Shown: positions 24,009-32,575 of the stretch, piece after piece
Position numbering within the stretch: the first letter of the stretch is position 1
Layout of the letters: every line of letters starts with the position of its first letter
Origin: [Mycobacterium] manitobense
GTDB taxonomy: Bacteria; Actinomycetota; Actinomycetes; Mycobacteriales; Mycobacteriaceae
DNA: 43,880 nt
NCBI RefSeq assembly: GCF_025821665.1
Contig: NZ_JACKSJ010000202.1
Location: forward strand, 1 to 43,880
Reading direction: 5' to 3'
The notes under the pieces: model-generated
Seen by the model: only the letters and a program-made list of their open reading frames with translations
The model's database searches: none
Told to the model about the DNA's origin: nothing
Program-made: the position numbers and the translations under genes

Positions 24009-24434
24009 ATGGTCGAGCCGAGCGGGCACTTGGCGATGAGTACGGTGCTCAGGTTGCACCGGTCGATGACGGCGGTGGTGGACCAGCAGCTCAAGTCCGG
24101 CTTCGCACTGCGCCTCATCGACTACGAGATCCTCAAGGAGTTGCAGCAGGCCGACGACGTGCGACTGCTGGGCGAGGTGGCCCGCCGGCTCTCGGTGCAT
24201 GCCACGACGGTGAGCATCGCCTGCGACCGCCTCGCCGAGCGCGGCCTGCTGACGCGCCAGCGCCACCCCACCGACCGCAGGGCCACGCTGGTCACCATCA
24301 CCGGTGAAGGCCGGGCGGTCGCGGAGGGGGCGACGGCGGCGCTGTGCAGCGTCGGCTTCGGTGTCACCGCCGACGACGCGCGCACCCTGACCGACGCGTT
24401 GACGAGTCTGTACGGCAGCGTCACACCTTATTGA
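24009..24434 (+). CDS. MarR-family transcriptional regulator
   Basis: A 141-residue winged-helix protein. The dimer helix HLAMSTVLRLHRSMTAVVDQQLKSGFALRLIDYEILKEL is followed by the helix-turn-helix LLGEVARRLSVHATTVSIACDRLAERGLL and the wing TRQRHPTDRRATLVTITGEGRAVAEG, with the conserved wing Asp-Arg. It is smaller than most but complete. ATG 24009 with GAAGG eight bases upstream is chosen; the longer open frame overlaps the htdY start. It is divergent from htdY and 23 bases upstream of the acyl-CoA reductase gene, so it probably controls one or both. TACCGGTA in the 82-base divergent gap is a possible but short site. Confidence 0.83.
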   Translation: MVEPSGHLAMSTVLRLHRSMTAVVDQQLKSGFALRLIDYEILKELQQADDVRLLGEVARRLSVHATTVSIACDRLAERGLLTRQRHPTDRRATLVTITGEGRAVAEGATAALCSVGFGVTADDARTLTDALTSLYGSVTPY

Positions 24435-24457
24435 CCTTTGCCGGGCCAGGGGTGACC

Positions 24458-26464
24458 ATGGCTCGCATGCGCTATGTCGTTACCGGCGGTACCGGGTTCA
24501 TTGGACGCCGGGTCGTGTCCGAGCTCATTGCCCGCGGCACCGCCGCGCAGGTGTGGGTGCTGGTCCGCCGCGAGTCGCTGTCCCGCTTCGAACGCCTCGC
24601 CGGAGAGTGGGGTGAGCAGGTCAGACCGCTGGTGGGCGACCTGACCGCGGCCGGGCTGGACCTGACCGAGGAAGCCGTCGCGGAGCTGGGCGCCGTCGAC
24701 CACGTGGTGCACTGCGCCGCGGTGTACGACATCACCGCCGACGACCACGCCCAGCGGGCGGCCAACGTCGAGGGCACCCGCGCGGTGATCGAACTGGCCC
24801 GCCGCCTCGACGCCACGCTGCACCACGTGTCCTCGATCGCGGTGGCGGGCACCTATCGGGGCCAGTTCACCGAGGACGACTTCGACGTCGCGCAGGACCT
24901 CCCGACGCCGTACCACCAGACGAAGTTCGAAGCCGAACTGCTGGTGCGGTCGGCCCCCGGCCTGCGCTACCGGGTGTACCGGCCCGCCGTGGTGGTCGGC
25001 GACTCGCAGACCGGCGAGATGGACAAGATCGACGGCCCCTACTACTTCTTCGGTCTGCTGGCGAAGCTGTCGCGGCTGCCGAGCCTCACCCCGATCGCGC
25101 TGCCCGACACCGGCAGGACCAACATCGTCCCGGTCGACTACGTGGCACGCGCCCTGACGGAGTTGCTGCATGCCGAGGGCCGCGACGGCCAGACGTTCCA
25201 CCTGACCGCACCCGGCACCATCGGGCTGCGCGGCATCTACCGGGGTGTCGCGAAGGCCGCCGGCCTGCCGCCGCTGCGCGGCACGCTGCCTAGGGTGACG
25301 GCCGCCCCGGTGCTCGGCGCGACCGGGCGGATGAAGGTGTGGCGCAACATGGCGGCCACCCAACTCGGTGTGCCCGCCGAGATCCTCGACGTCGTCGACC
25401 TGGCCCCCACGTTCACCGCGGACAACACCGCGGAGGCGTTGCGCGGCACCGGCATCGAAGTGCCCGCCTTCTCCTCGTACGCCCCGCAGCTGTGGCGGTA
25501 CTGGGCGAAGCACCTCAATCCCGACCGGGCCCGCCGCGACGATCCGGCCGGTCCGCTGGTGGGCAGGCATGTCGTCATCACCGGCGCCTCCAGCGGCATT
25601 GGCCGCGCCGCCGCCCTCGCGGTCGCCGCACGCGGCGCGACGGTGTTCGCGCTCGCCCGCAACGCCGAGGCGCTCGACGACCTGGTCGCCGAGATCCGGG
25701 CTGCAGGCGGTCAGGCGCACGCGTTCACCTGTGATGTCGCCGATTCGGCGTCGGTGGACGCGACCGTGAAGGACATCCTTGGCCGGTTCGACCACGTCGA
25801 CTATCTGGTGAACAACGCCGGCCGCTCCATCCGCCGTTCGGTGACCAACTCCACCGACCGTCTGCACGACTACGAGCGGGTGATGGCGGTCAACTACTTC
25901 GGGGCGGTGCGGATGGTGCTCGCGCTGCTTCCGCACTGGCAGGAGCGCCGGTTCGGTCACGTGGTCAACGTGTCCAGCGCGGGCGTGCAGGCCGCGAGCC
26001 CGAAGTACAGCGCCTACGTGCCCAGCAAGGCCGCGCTCGACGCGTTCGCCGACGTGGTGTCCACCGAGACGCTGTCCGATCACGTCACGTTCACCACGAT
26101 CCACATGCCGCTGGTGAAGACCCCGATGATCGCGCCCTCGCGCAAGCTCAACCCCATGCCGCCGATCACGGCCGACCACGCTGCCGCGATGATCGTGCGG
26201 GCACTGATCGACAAGCCGGCGCGCATCGACACCCCCGTCGGCACCCTCGCCGACATCGGGATGTACTTCGCGCCCAAGCTGTCCCGCCGGGTGCTGCATC
26301 AGGTCTATCTGGGTTATCCGGACTCGGCCGCAGCCAGGGGCGTCAGCGCTGACACGCCCACGGCGCGCCGGCCTGCGCGCCCGTCGCGCCCGGCCGCGTC
26401 GCCGATCAGGATGCCGCGGCCGGTCAAGCGCATGGTGCGACTCGTCCCCGGCGTGCACTGGTAA
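24458..26464 (+). CDS. acrA1: Two-domain SDR fatty acyl-CoA reductase, AcrA1-like
   Basis: A 668-residue fusion of two short-chain dehydrogenase folds. The N-terminal extended SDR has nucleotide-binding TGGTGFIG at residues 9-16 and YHQTK as its catalytic Tyr-Lys. It resembles the NAD-binding-4 domain of fatty acyl-CoA reductases. The C-terminal classical SDR has TGASSGIG at about 375-382, NNAG, and catalytic YSAYVPSK near 515-522. The enzyme type reduces long-chain acyl-CoA to aldehyde and possibly on to alcohol; Rv3391 is the counterpart by order. ATG 24458 has AGGGG five bases upstream; ATG 24467 is an alternative. A basic Pro/Arg-rich tail (last about 40 residues) is unexplained. Probably co-transcribed with the MarR gene. 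Confidence 0.87.
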   Translation: MARMRYVVTGGTGFIGRRVVSELIARGTAAQVWVLVRRESLSRFERLAGEWGEQVRPLVGDLTAAGLDLTEEAVAELGAVDHVVHCAAVYDITADDHAQRAANVEGTRAVIELARRLDATLHHVSSIAVAGTYRGQFTEDDFDVAQDLPTPYHQTKFEAELLVRSAPGLRYRVYRPAVVVGDSQTGEMDKIDGPYYFFGLLAKLSRLPSLTPIALPDTGRTNIVPVDYVARALTELLHAEGRDGQTFHLTAPGTIGLRGIYRGVAKAAGLPPLRGTLPRVTAAPVLGATGRMKVWRNMAATQLGVPAEILDVVDLAPTFTADNTAEALRGTGIEVPAFSSYAPQLWRYWAKHLNPDRARRDDPAGPLVGRHVVITGASSGIGRAAALAVAARGATVFALARNAEALDDLVAEIRAAGGQAHAFTCDVADSASVDATVKDILGRFDHVDYLVNNAGRSIRRSVTNSTDRLHDYERVMAVNYFGAVRMVLALLPHWQERRFGHVVNVSSAGVQAASPKYSAYVPSKAALDAFADVVSTETLSDHVTFTTIHMPLVKTPMIAPSRKLNPMPPITADHAAAMIVRALIDKPARIDTPVGTLADIGMYFAPKLSRRVLHQVYLGYPDSAAARGVSADTPTARRPARPSRPAASPIRMPRPVKRMVRLVPGVHW

Positions 26465-26471
26465 CGCCGCG

Positions 26472-26477
26472 TATCCT
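26472..26477 (+). promoter_or_regulatory. Candidate -10 of the nucleoside hydrolase gene (leaderless)
   Basis: TATCCT fits TANNNT and ends seven bases before ATG 26485; it lies in the 20-base gap after the acyl-CoA reductase stop. Confidence 0.5.
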
Positions 26478-26484
26478 CTCCGAA

Positions 26485-27561
26485 ATGCCGACCCACAGTG
26501 GTGATTCCGCCACGCCACAACCGGTGTTCGTCGACGTCGACACCGGCGTCGACGACGCGATGGCGCTGGCTTACCTGTTCGCCAGCGCCGACGCGGAGGT
26601 GGTCGGAATCGCCTCCACGGCCGGAAATGTCGGTGTGGACCAGGTCTGCCAGAACAATCTCGGGCTTCTCGGGCTGTGCGGGGTGAACGGCATTCCGGTG
26701 TCGCGGGGCGCCGACGGCCCCGTCGCATCGATGCTGCGGACCGCCGAGGACACTCACGGGCCGCAGGGGCTCGGCTACGCCCGGCTGCCACCCGCCGACT
26801 GTCGACTGACCGCCCACGATGCGGCCGAGGCGTGGATCCGCGCCGCACACGCCCATCCCGGTGAGTTGATCGGCATCGTCGTCGGGCCGCTGACCAATCT
26901 CGCCCTCGCGCTGCGCGCCGAACCGGCCCTGCCCACGCTGCTGCGCCGGCTGGTGATCATGGGCGGTGCGTTCGACTACCGGGGCAACACCACCGCGGTG
27001 GCCGAGTGGAACGTCAGCGTCGACCCCGAAGCCGCGGCCGAGGTGTTCGCCGGCTGGGGTGCGGCGTGGGGCTCCGGAGACGAGCAGAGGGCGCCCGGCC
27101 ATCTGCCGATCGTGCTGGGGCTCAACCTCACCGAGAACATCGCGATGACCCCGGCGCTGCTGAGCCGGCTGGCGGCCGCGGCCGATTCGCCGACCGCGCC
27201 GATGAGTGTGCTCGACGACCGCGGCACCCGGTCGGTGGCCGCCAACCCGTTGATCCGGGTGCTCGAGGACGCGATGCGGTTCTACTTCGAGTTCCACTTC
27301 GACCAGGGCGAAGGCTATCTCGCGCACCTCCACGACCCGCTGGCGGCAGCGGTCGCCCTCGACCCGGATTTTGTGCGCTACCGGCAGACCACGGTCGACG
27401 TCGAGTTGACCGGCTCGCTGACCCGCGGGATGACCGTGGCGGACTGGCACGGCCGGTGGGGACGCGACCCGAACGCGCTCGTCGGCGTCGAGGTGGATCC
27501 GGATGTGTTCTTCGACCGGTTCATCGCCCGGGTCGGCGAGTTCGCCCGTCGCCTGGGCTGA
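26485..27561 (+). CDS. iunH: Inosine-uridine preferring nucleoside hydrolase
   Basis: A 358-residue nucleoside N-ribohydrolase. The Ca2+/ribose-binding signature DVDTGVDDA is at residues 17-25; the LVIMGGAFDYRGNTTAVAEWNVSVDPEAA segment carries the conserved MGG, N and D residues, and HDPLAAAVALDPDF carries the catalytic-end His-Asp. The enzyme splits purine or pyrimidine ribonucleosides into ribose and base for salvage. It corresponds to Rv3393. The ATG at 26485 has no Shine-Dalgarno but a TATCCT hexamer seven bases upstream, so it may have its own leaderless message despite following the reductase gene by 20 bases. It converges on imuB with a 17-base gap. Confidence 0.9.
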   Translation: MPTHSGDSATPQPVFVDVDTGVDDAMALAYLFASADAEVVGIASTAGNVGVDQVCQNNLGLLGLCGVNGIPVSRGADGPVASMLRTAEDTHGPQGLGYARLPPADCRLTAHDAAEAWIRAAHAHPGELIGIVVGPLTNLALALRAEPALPTLLRRLVIMGGAFDYRGNTTAVAEWNVSVDPEAAAEVFAGWGAAWGSGDEQRAPGHLPIVLGLNLTENIAMTPALLSRLAAAADSPTAPMSVLDDRGTRSVAANPLIRVLEDAMRFYFEFHFDQGEGYLAHLHDPLAAAVALDPDFVRYRQTTVDVELTGSLTRGMTVADWHGRWGRDPNALVGVEVDPDVFFDRFIARVGEFARRLG

Positions 27562-27578
27562 TCGGTGATCAGGACTGT

Positions 27579-29144
27579 CTATTCATAGACCCCCTCGACG
27601 TACCACCGCCGCTGGCGGTAGCACAGCAGCAGCGCCTTCTCGGGTTCGCCGCCGATCAGCACCTGGGCCCGCGCGGTGCGCCCCTTGGCGCGGTCCTGAT
27701 CCCACCACCGTTCGTCGACCGGCCACGGCCCCGCCCACCAGCTCAGGTCACCGCGGAACCCCCCGCCGTCCAGCCGGGCGGGGTCGCCGGAGAACAGTCC
27801 CCGGTGGGTCACCCGCACGGGATCGCCCTGGCCGTCCAGCAATTCGACCGGGTCGTCGAGCAGCACCGTGGGCGACGGCTCGGGCAGCCGGCCGGGCCAG
27901 GGCTGGTTCGGATCGGCAGCCGGGACGGGTTCGTCGCCGAACGGAGTGAGCGTGATCCGCTCGGCGGGTCCCCGGCCGCCGCTGAGCACCGGCACCTGCA
28001 CCGCCTCCGGACCGAGCAGGCCCTGCACCCGGACCAGGGCGCGGCGGGCCCGCAACCGGTCCTCCTCACCGACGCCGCCCCAGAGCGGCAGTTGCAACGC
28101 CTCGGCCGAGATCACCTCCACCGGGCGCAGCCGCAGCACCGTGACCGCTGCGGTCGGCCGGTCGTGTTGATTCCGCCGGTTCAGCCACCCGTCGAGCTGC
28201 CAGCGCACCCGGTCGGCGGTGGCATCTTCGGTCAGCGGCTCGGCGCACCGCCACACCCGTTCCAGCTCTTCGCCGTTGGCGGTGACGGCATGGATGGCCA
28301 GCCGGGTGCAGCCGACCCCGGCCGCCTCCAGGCTGCGGTGCAGGTCGCCGGCCAGCGACCGGCCCGCGAAGGCCGCAGCGTCCACCCGGTCGATCGGCGG
28401 GTCGCAGTCCATCACGGCGTCAAGTTCCGGCGGGGGTTCGCGCCCCGACGGGCCCCGGGCCGATTCGCCGCGGGCGAACCGGTGCGCGGCCACGGCGTCG
28501 GCACCGAACCGGGACGCCACATCGCTGCGGGACAGTTCCGCGAACTTGCCGACGGTACGAATGCCCATGCGCCACAACAGGTCAGCCAGCTCGTCGCGTC
28601 CTGGGGCGGCCAGGCTCGGTTCGGTGGCCAGCTGCCGGATGGACAGCGCCGACAGGAAGCCGGCATCGCCGCCGGGTTCGACGATCCGGCCGGCACGGGC
28701 GGCGAAGACCGCGGTGGCCAGTTGGTCGGCGATACCCACCTGGCACTCGGCGCCTGCCGCGGCCACCGCGTCGACAAGTCGTTCGGCGGCGGCCTGTTCG
28801 GAGCCGAAGTAGCGGGCCGCCCCACGGACAGAGAGCACCAGCAGGCCCGGCCGCAGCACCTCCGACCGGGGCACCAGGTCGTCCACGGCGACCGTCACGT
28901 TCTCGAAATGCCGGGCGTCGCGTGCCGGATCGGCGGGCGCCACGTGGAGTTGCGGACAGCGGGCCTGCGACTCACGGCGGCGCAGTCCGCGTCGCACCCC
29001 GCTCGCCCTGGCCGACGCCGAACACGCGATCACCCGGTTGGCCAGCGTGACCGCCACCGGTGCCGTCGGGGCCAGCCCGGCTGCGGCCGTGGCGGCGACC
29101 GCGGGCCAGTCCATGCACCAGACGGCCAGCACCCGGGAGGCCAC
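27579..29144 (-). CDS. imuB: ImuB, catalytically inactive Y-family polymerase-like hub of the SOS mutasome
   Basis: A 521-residue Y-family homologue. The fold is retained (LAVWCMDWPAVAA at residues 6-18, helix-hairpin-helix IRTVGKFAELSRSDVASRFG at about 195-214). The acidic active-site residues are missing: the SIDE motif position reads LSVRGAARYFG (104-114). The beta-clamp-binding motif QLPLWGG is at 351-357, and the long C-terminal part (to 521) is the ImuA'/DnaE2-interaction region. ImuB links DnaE2 to the sliding clamp in damage-induced mutagenesis. GTG 29144 lies six bases after the imuA' stop, and the two are co-transcribed from an SOS-box promoter. It corresponds to Rv3394c. Confidence 0.94.
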   Translation of the reverse strand: MASRVLAVWCMDWPAVAATAAAGLAPTAPVAVTLANRVIACSASARASGVRRGLRRRESQARCPQLHVAPADPARDARHFENVTVAVDDLVPRSEVLRPGLLVLSVRGAARYFGSEQAAAERLVDAVAAAGAECQVGIADQLATAVFAARAGRIVEPGGDAGFLSALSIRQLATEPSLAAPGRDELADLLWRMGIRTVGKFAELSRSDVASRFGADAVAAHRFARGESARGPSGREPPPELDAVMDCDPPIDRVDAAAFAGRSLAGDLHRSLEAAGVGCTRLAIHAVTANGEELERVWRCAEPLTEDATADRVRWQLDGWLNRRNQHDRPTAAVTVLRLRPVEVISAEALQLPLWGGVGEEDRLRARRALVRVQGLLGPEAVQVPVLSGGRGPAERITLTPFGDEPVPAADPNQPWPGRLPEPSPTVLLDDPVELLDGQGDPVRVTHRGLFSGDPARLDGGGFRGDLSWWAGPWPVDERWWDQDRAKGRTARAQVLIGGEPEKALLLCYRQRRWYVEGVYE

Positions 29145-29150
29145 GGCGCC

Positions 29151-29849
29151 TCACTCCCCCACGGCGCGCAGGGCGCCGACGGACCGTCCGCACGCCCGCA
29201 TGGCCAATCGCACCCGGCTGATGCGCCCACAGCCGGGCACCGGCCTGCCGGACCGGCCCGCCCCGCTCACCTCGTAGCCGCACACCCGGGCCTCCAGCCG
29301 CGCGGACGCCCCCTGCCACTCGCCGTCGGTGACCAGCAGGGTGCAGCCCTTCTGCCGCGCGCGGGCCACCACCGCCCTGGCCCGGCCCGCGGTCACCGAA
29401 CGGCCGCCCAGCCCGAGCACCACCAGATCCATGCCGTCCATCAGCACCGCCGCCACCTCGACCGGGTCGGCCCCCGGATCCGGGATGACGGCCAGCCGGC
29501 TCAGGTCCGCCCCCATCTCCACGGCGGCCAGCAGGCCCACGTCGGGCTGGCCCACGATGGCCGCGTGTCCGCCCGCGGCCGTCACCGCCGCCACCATGCT
29601 CAGCGACAGCGACCGGGCGCCCGTCGCCACCGCCACCGTGCCGCGCGGCAACGAGGTGGGCAGCAGTCCCGCCAGCGATTCGGGCAGCGGTAGCAAAGAT
29701 TCCGACTCGGGCAGCAGGTCGGCCGACGGGGCCGCGCCGCGACGCCCGGAACCGACCTTCCCGCCGACCGTCGCCATCTGCTTGCGCAGGTGTTCTACCT
29801 GTTCAGTATGGTTGAGGCGGCGCAGATCAAGACTCGTCGCGGCTGTCAC
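29151..29849 (-). CDS. imuA': ImuA', accessory protein of the SOS mutasome
   Basis: A 232-residue RecA-fold-like protein of the mycobacterial ImuA' family. The region LPRGTVAVATGARSLSLSMVAAVTAAGGHAAIVGQPDVGLLAAVEMGADLSRLAVIPDPG resembles a RecA core in which the Walker A motif is degenerate (ATGARSLS instead of GxxxxGKT). The C-terminal part is Arg-rich with several Cys. It works with ImuB and DnaE2 in translesion synthesis. GTG 29849 has a strong GGGAGGT six bases upstream. It heads the imuA'-imuB operon, with a one-mismatch SOS box 36 bases upstream. It corresponds to Rv3395c. Confidence 0.92.
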   Translation of the reverse strand: MTAATSLDLRRLNHTEQVEHLRKQMATVGGKVGSGRRGAAPSADLLPESESLLPLPESLAGLLPTSLPRGTVAVATGARSLSLSMVAAVTAAGGHAAIVGQPDVGLLAAVEMGADLSRLAVIPDPGADPVEVAAVLMDGMDLVVLGLGGRSVTAGRARAVVARARQKGCTLLVTDGEWQGASARLEARVCGYEVSGAGRSGRPVPGCGRISRVRLAMRACGRSVGALRAVGE

Positions 29850-29869
29850 AGCAGCACCTCCCGCACCAT
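29846..29869 (-). other. Possible seven-codon leader ORF overlapping the imuA' start
   Basis: ATG at 29869 opens a frame MVREVLL whose TGA overlaps the imuA' GTG (GTGA). It contains the imuA' Shine-Dalgarno. It may be chance; if translated it would couple into imuA'. Confidence 0.3.
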
Positions 29870-29885
29870 CCGATTCACCCGTTGT

Positions 29886-29901
29886 TCGAATGTATGTTCG
29901 A
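29886..29901. promoter_or_regulatory. LexA-binding SOS box of imuA'-imuB
   Basis: TCGAAT-GTAT-GTTCGA on the plus strand matches the LexA consensus with one mismatch. A minus-strand TACATT (29889-29894) inside the box is a fitting -10, so the repressor would sit directly on the promoter; the start would be near 29881, leaving a leader of about 30 bases. Confidence 0.85.
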
Positions 29902-30008
29902 TGCTCTGAGTAAACACCTCGCCTCTGACACCGTCAAGCGGCCGACCCCCTCGTCAACCGTTTCCGCCGGCGGGCGATCCGCCGCGCCGACAGCACCGAA
30001 TCACCCCC

Positions 30009-30647
30009 ATGACGTCCTTGAACACGCTGGTGAAGCTCCCCGTCCAGATCGCCGAATCGGCCGGATCGATCGTGGGCCTGCGGTTCGGCACCGAGGAACC
30101 CCACCACCGGGTCACCGACCGGATCGGCGATGTGGAGATCCGGGTCTACGGTCCCCGGGTCGCGGCCGAGACGCTCGTCGCGGCCGACGACGACGCCGCG
30201 CGCAGCATCGGGTTCCGCCGGCTGGCCCGCTACATCTTCGGCGGCAATCACAGCGAGACCTCGATCGCGATGACCGCGCCGGTCGCCCAGTCGGGTGCCG
30301 GCGGTGAGCAGATCTCGATGACCGCCCCGGTCGCCCAGTCGGGCACCGGGGGCGGCTCGACGATCCGGTTCTTCATGCCGTCGAAGTACAGCCTCGAGAC
30401 GCTGCCCGAACCCGACAGTGCCGCGGTGCGCCTGGTGACGGTGCCCGCGGAGACCGTCGCGGTGCTGCGGTACAGCGGAGACCGCAGCCCCGCTGTCGTC
30501 GCGCGCAAGGGCGCGGAACTGCTCGAGGCACTCTCGGGGAGCGGCTACCGGGCCGAGGGCGAGCCCGTGGCCTGGTTCTACGACCCCCCGTTCACGCTGC
30601 CCTTCCGCCGCCGCAACGAGGCCGTCGTGCCGGTGACGCCGCGCTGA
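30009..30647 (+). CDS. SOUL/HBP haem-binding-family protein
   Basis: A 212-residue SOUL-fold protein. Core segments are DVEIRVYGPRVAAETLVAADDDAARSIGFRRLARYIFGGN, then the family hallmark IAMTAPV, repeated as SIAMTAPVAQSG and SISMTAPVAQSG-like copies 13 residues apart, then FFMPSKYSLETLPEPD and VAVLRYSGDRS. The family binds porphyrins or haem in eukaryotes; bacterial function is not known. ATG 30009 lacks an evident Shine-Dalgarno. The 159-base gap to imuA' contains the SOS box, placed for imuA'. The gene converges on guaA with a three-base gap. Confidence 0.87.
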   Translation: MTSLNTLVKLPVQIAESAGSIVGLRFGTEEPHHRVTDRIGDVEIRVYGPRVAAETLVAADDDAARSIGFRRLARYIFGGNHSETSIAMTAPVAQSGAGGEQISMTAPVAQSGTGGGSTIRFFMPSKYSLETLPEPDSAAVRLVTVPAETVAVLRYSGDRSPAVVARKGAELLEALSGSGYRAEGEPVAWFYDPPFTLPFRRRNEAVVPVTPR

Positions 30648-30650
30648 GCG

Positions 30651-32222
30651 CTACTCCCACTCGATGGTGCCCGGCGGCTTGCTCGTGACGTCGAGCACGA
30701 CGCGGTTGACGGCGGGCACCTCGTTGGTGATGCGCGTGGAGATGCGCTCGAGCACCTCGTAGGGCACCCGGGTCCAGTCGGCGGTCATCGCGTCCTCGCT
30801 GGAGACCGGGCGCAGCACGATGGGGTGGCCGTAGGTGCGGCCGTCGCCCTGCACGCCCACCGACCGGACGTCGGCGAGCAGCACCACCGGGCACTGCCAG
30901 ATCTGGTTGTCCAGACCGGCGGCGGTGAGCTCCTCCCTGGCGATCGCGTCGGCACTGCGCAACGTGTCGAGCCGGGCGGCGGTCACCTCGCCGACGATGC
31001 GGATGCCAAGCCCCGGTCCGGGGAACGGCTGGCGGGCGACGATGTCCTCGGGCAGCCCGAGCTCTCGCCCGACCGCGCGCACCTCGTCCTTGAACAGCAG
31101 CCGTAGCGGCTCGACCAGCCGGAACTTCAGGTCGTCGGGCAGGCCGCCGACGTTGTGGTGACTCTTGATGTTCGCGGTGCCCGATCCGCCGCCGGACTCG
31201 ACGACGTCGGGATACAGCGTGCCCTGCACCAGGAAGTCGACGTCCCCGGCCTTATCCTCCACCAACCCACGCACCGCGCCCTCGAATGCGCGGATGAACT
31301 CGCGACCGATGATCTTGCGCTTGCCCTCGGGATTGGTCACCCCGGACAGCGCCTGCAGGAACCGGTCGGCCACATCGACGGTGACCAGGTTGGCACCGGT
31401 GGCGGCGACGAAGTCGCGCTGGACCTGGGCCCGCTCACCGGACCGCAGCAGCCCGTGGTCGACGAACACACAGGTGAGCCGGTCGCCGATGGCGCGCTGC
31501 ACGAGTGCGGCCGCCACGGCGGAGTCCACCCCGCCGGACAGGCCGCAGATCGCCCGGCCGTCGCCGATCTGCGCGCGCACCTGCTCGACCAACGCGTCGG
31601 CGATGTTGGCAGGCGTCCACTTGGCGCCGATCCCGGCGAAGTCGTGCAGGAAGCGGCTGAGCACCTGCTGGCCGTGCGGCGAGTGCAACACCTCGGGGTG
31701 GTACTGAACACCGGCCAGCCGGCGGGCGCGGTTCTCGAATGCGGCGACCGGGGCGCCGGTGCTGGTGGCGACGACGTCGAAACCCTCGGGCGCGGCAGTG
31801 ACGGCGTCGCCGTGACTCATCCACACCGGCTGGATGGCGGGCAGATCCGAATGAAGTTCGCCGCCAGCGACTTTCAGTTCGGTGCGGCCGTACTCGCTGG
31901 TCCCGGTGCGCGCAACGGTGCCGCCGAGCGCCTGCGCCATGGCCTGGAACCCGTAGCAGATCCCGAACACCGGGACGTCCAGGTCGAACAGCGCCGGATC
32001 CAGTTGCGGCGCCCCCTCGGCGTACACGCTGGCCGGACCGCCGGACAGCACGATCGCCTGCGGATCGCGCGCCTTGATGTCCTCGACGCTGGCGGTGTGG
32101 GGCACGACCTCGGAGTACACCCGTGCCTCACGCACGCGACGGGCGATGAGCTGGGCGTACTGCGCGCCGAAGTCGACCACCAGAACGGGCCGCGGGCCCG
32201 AGGGATCGGCGGGAGAATTCAC
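30651..32222 (-). CDS. guaA: GMP synthase (glutamine-hydrolysing)
   Basis: A 523-residue two-domain amidotransferase making GMP from XMP, ATP and glutamine. The class I glutaminase has nucleophile C89 in FGICYGFQAM and H174/E176 in VQYHPEV; the ATP pyrophosphatase P-loop SGGVDS is at 227-232, and the dimerisation domain ends in the conserved KPPGTIEWE. Length is typical (Rv3396c 525). The GTG at 32222 has no Shine-Dalgarno but a TAGACT hexamer ending six bases upstream, so a leaderless message is likely. It is the last step of the purine branch begun by guaB2 further along this window. Confidence 0.96.
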   Translation of the reverse strand: MNSPADPSGPRPVLVVDFGAQYAQLIARRVREARVYSEVVPHTASVEDIKARDPQAIVLSGGPASVYAEGAPQLDPALFDLDVPVFGICYGFQAMAQALGGTVARTGTSEYGRTELKVAGGELHSDLPAIQPVWMSHGDAVTAAPEGFDVVATSTGAPVAAFENRARRLAGVQYHPEVLHSPHGQQVLSRFLHDFAGIGAKWTPANIADALVEQVRAQIGDGRAICGLSGGVDSAVAAALVQRAIGDRLTCVFVDHGLLRSGERAQVQRDFVAATGANLVTVDVADRFLQALSGVTNPEGKRKIIGREFIRAFEGAVRGLVEDKAGDVDFLVQGTLYPDVVESGGGSGTANIKSHHNVGGLPDDLKFRLVEPLRLLFKDEVRAVGRELGLPEDIVARQPFPGPGLGIRIVGEVTAARLDTLRSADAIAREELTAAGLDNQIWQCPVVLLADVRSVGVQGDGRTYGHPIVLRPVSSEDAMTADWTRVPYEVLERISTRITNEVPAVNRVVLDVTSKPPGTIEWE

Positions 32223-32228
32223 CGGCCC

Positions 32229-32234
32229 AGTCTA
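32229..32234 (-). promoter_or_regulatory. guaA -10 element (leaderless)
   Basis: TAGACT on the minus strand ends six bases before the guaA GTG at 32222. Confidence 0.55.
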
Positions 32235-32300
32235 GTGGGGGGTGGGGAATCAGCTGCCCGGGTCGTCACGGGCGGTGGCGACCCGACCGGTGACACCGAT

Positions 32301-32543
32301 TCAGCGGCGCCACAACACGGCGACGCCGTCCTTGCCGGCGCCCATGGAGCTGATGAACGCGTCGTTGTCGAAGCCGGGCAGCGCCTGCATCCGGGCCAGC
32401 ACGCCGCCGACCTCGTCGAGGCCGAGCACCGTGTCCGGGCCGTCGCTGTGATGGCACACCAGGAACACGTCTTCGGCGTCCGGCCCGTCGGTAGTCGTCA
32501 CCAGCGACACATCGGTCAGCGCATCCCAGCGCACCTCGTCCAC
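32301..32543 (-). CDS. Small conserved hypothetical protein (80 residues)
   Basis: The sequence VDEVRWDALTDVSLVTTTDG opens an 80-residue acidic protein with alternating strands and the segment CHHSDGPDTVLGLDEVGGVLARMQALPGFDNDAF, ending in GKDGVAVLWRR. I do not recognise a domain. Evidence that it is real: codon use fits the neighbours, and the GTG at 32543 has CATACT ending six bases upstream, the same leaderless arrangement as choD. The longer frame to 32633 overlaps the DUF732 gene and is unlikely. It lies 78 bases after the guaA promoter region, in the same orientation. Confidence 0.6.
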   Translation of the reverse strand: MDEVRWDALTDVSLVTTTDGPDAEDVFLVCHHSDGPDTVLGLDEVGGVLARMQALPGFDNDAFISSMGAGKDGVAVLWRR

Positions 32544-32549
32544 GCCCGA

Positions 32550-32555
32550 AGTATG
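32550..32555 (-). promoter_or_regulatory. Candidate -10 of the 80-residue hypothetical gene
   Basis: CATACT on the minus strand ends six bases before GTG 32543; one mismatch from TANNNT. Confidence 0.4.
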
Positions 32556-32575
32556 CCGGTCAGCCGACGGCCGGG

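Noticed and set aside
30269..30350. Repeated MTAPVAQSG units in the SOUL gene as a recent duplication
   Set aside because: SOUL-family proteins commonly carry a doubled IAMTAPV motif, so this is a family trait.
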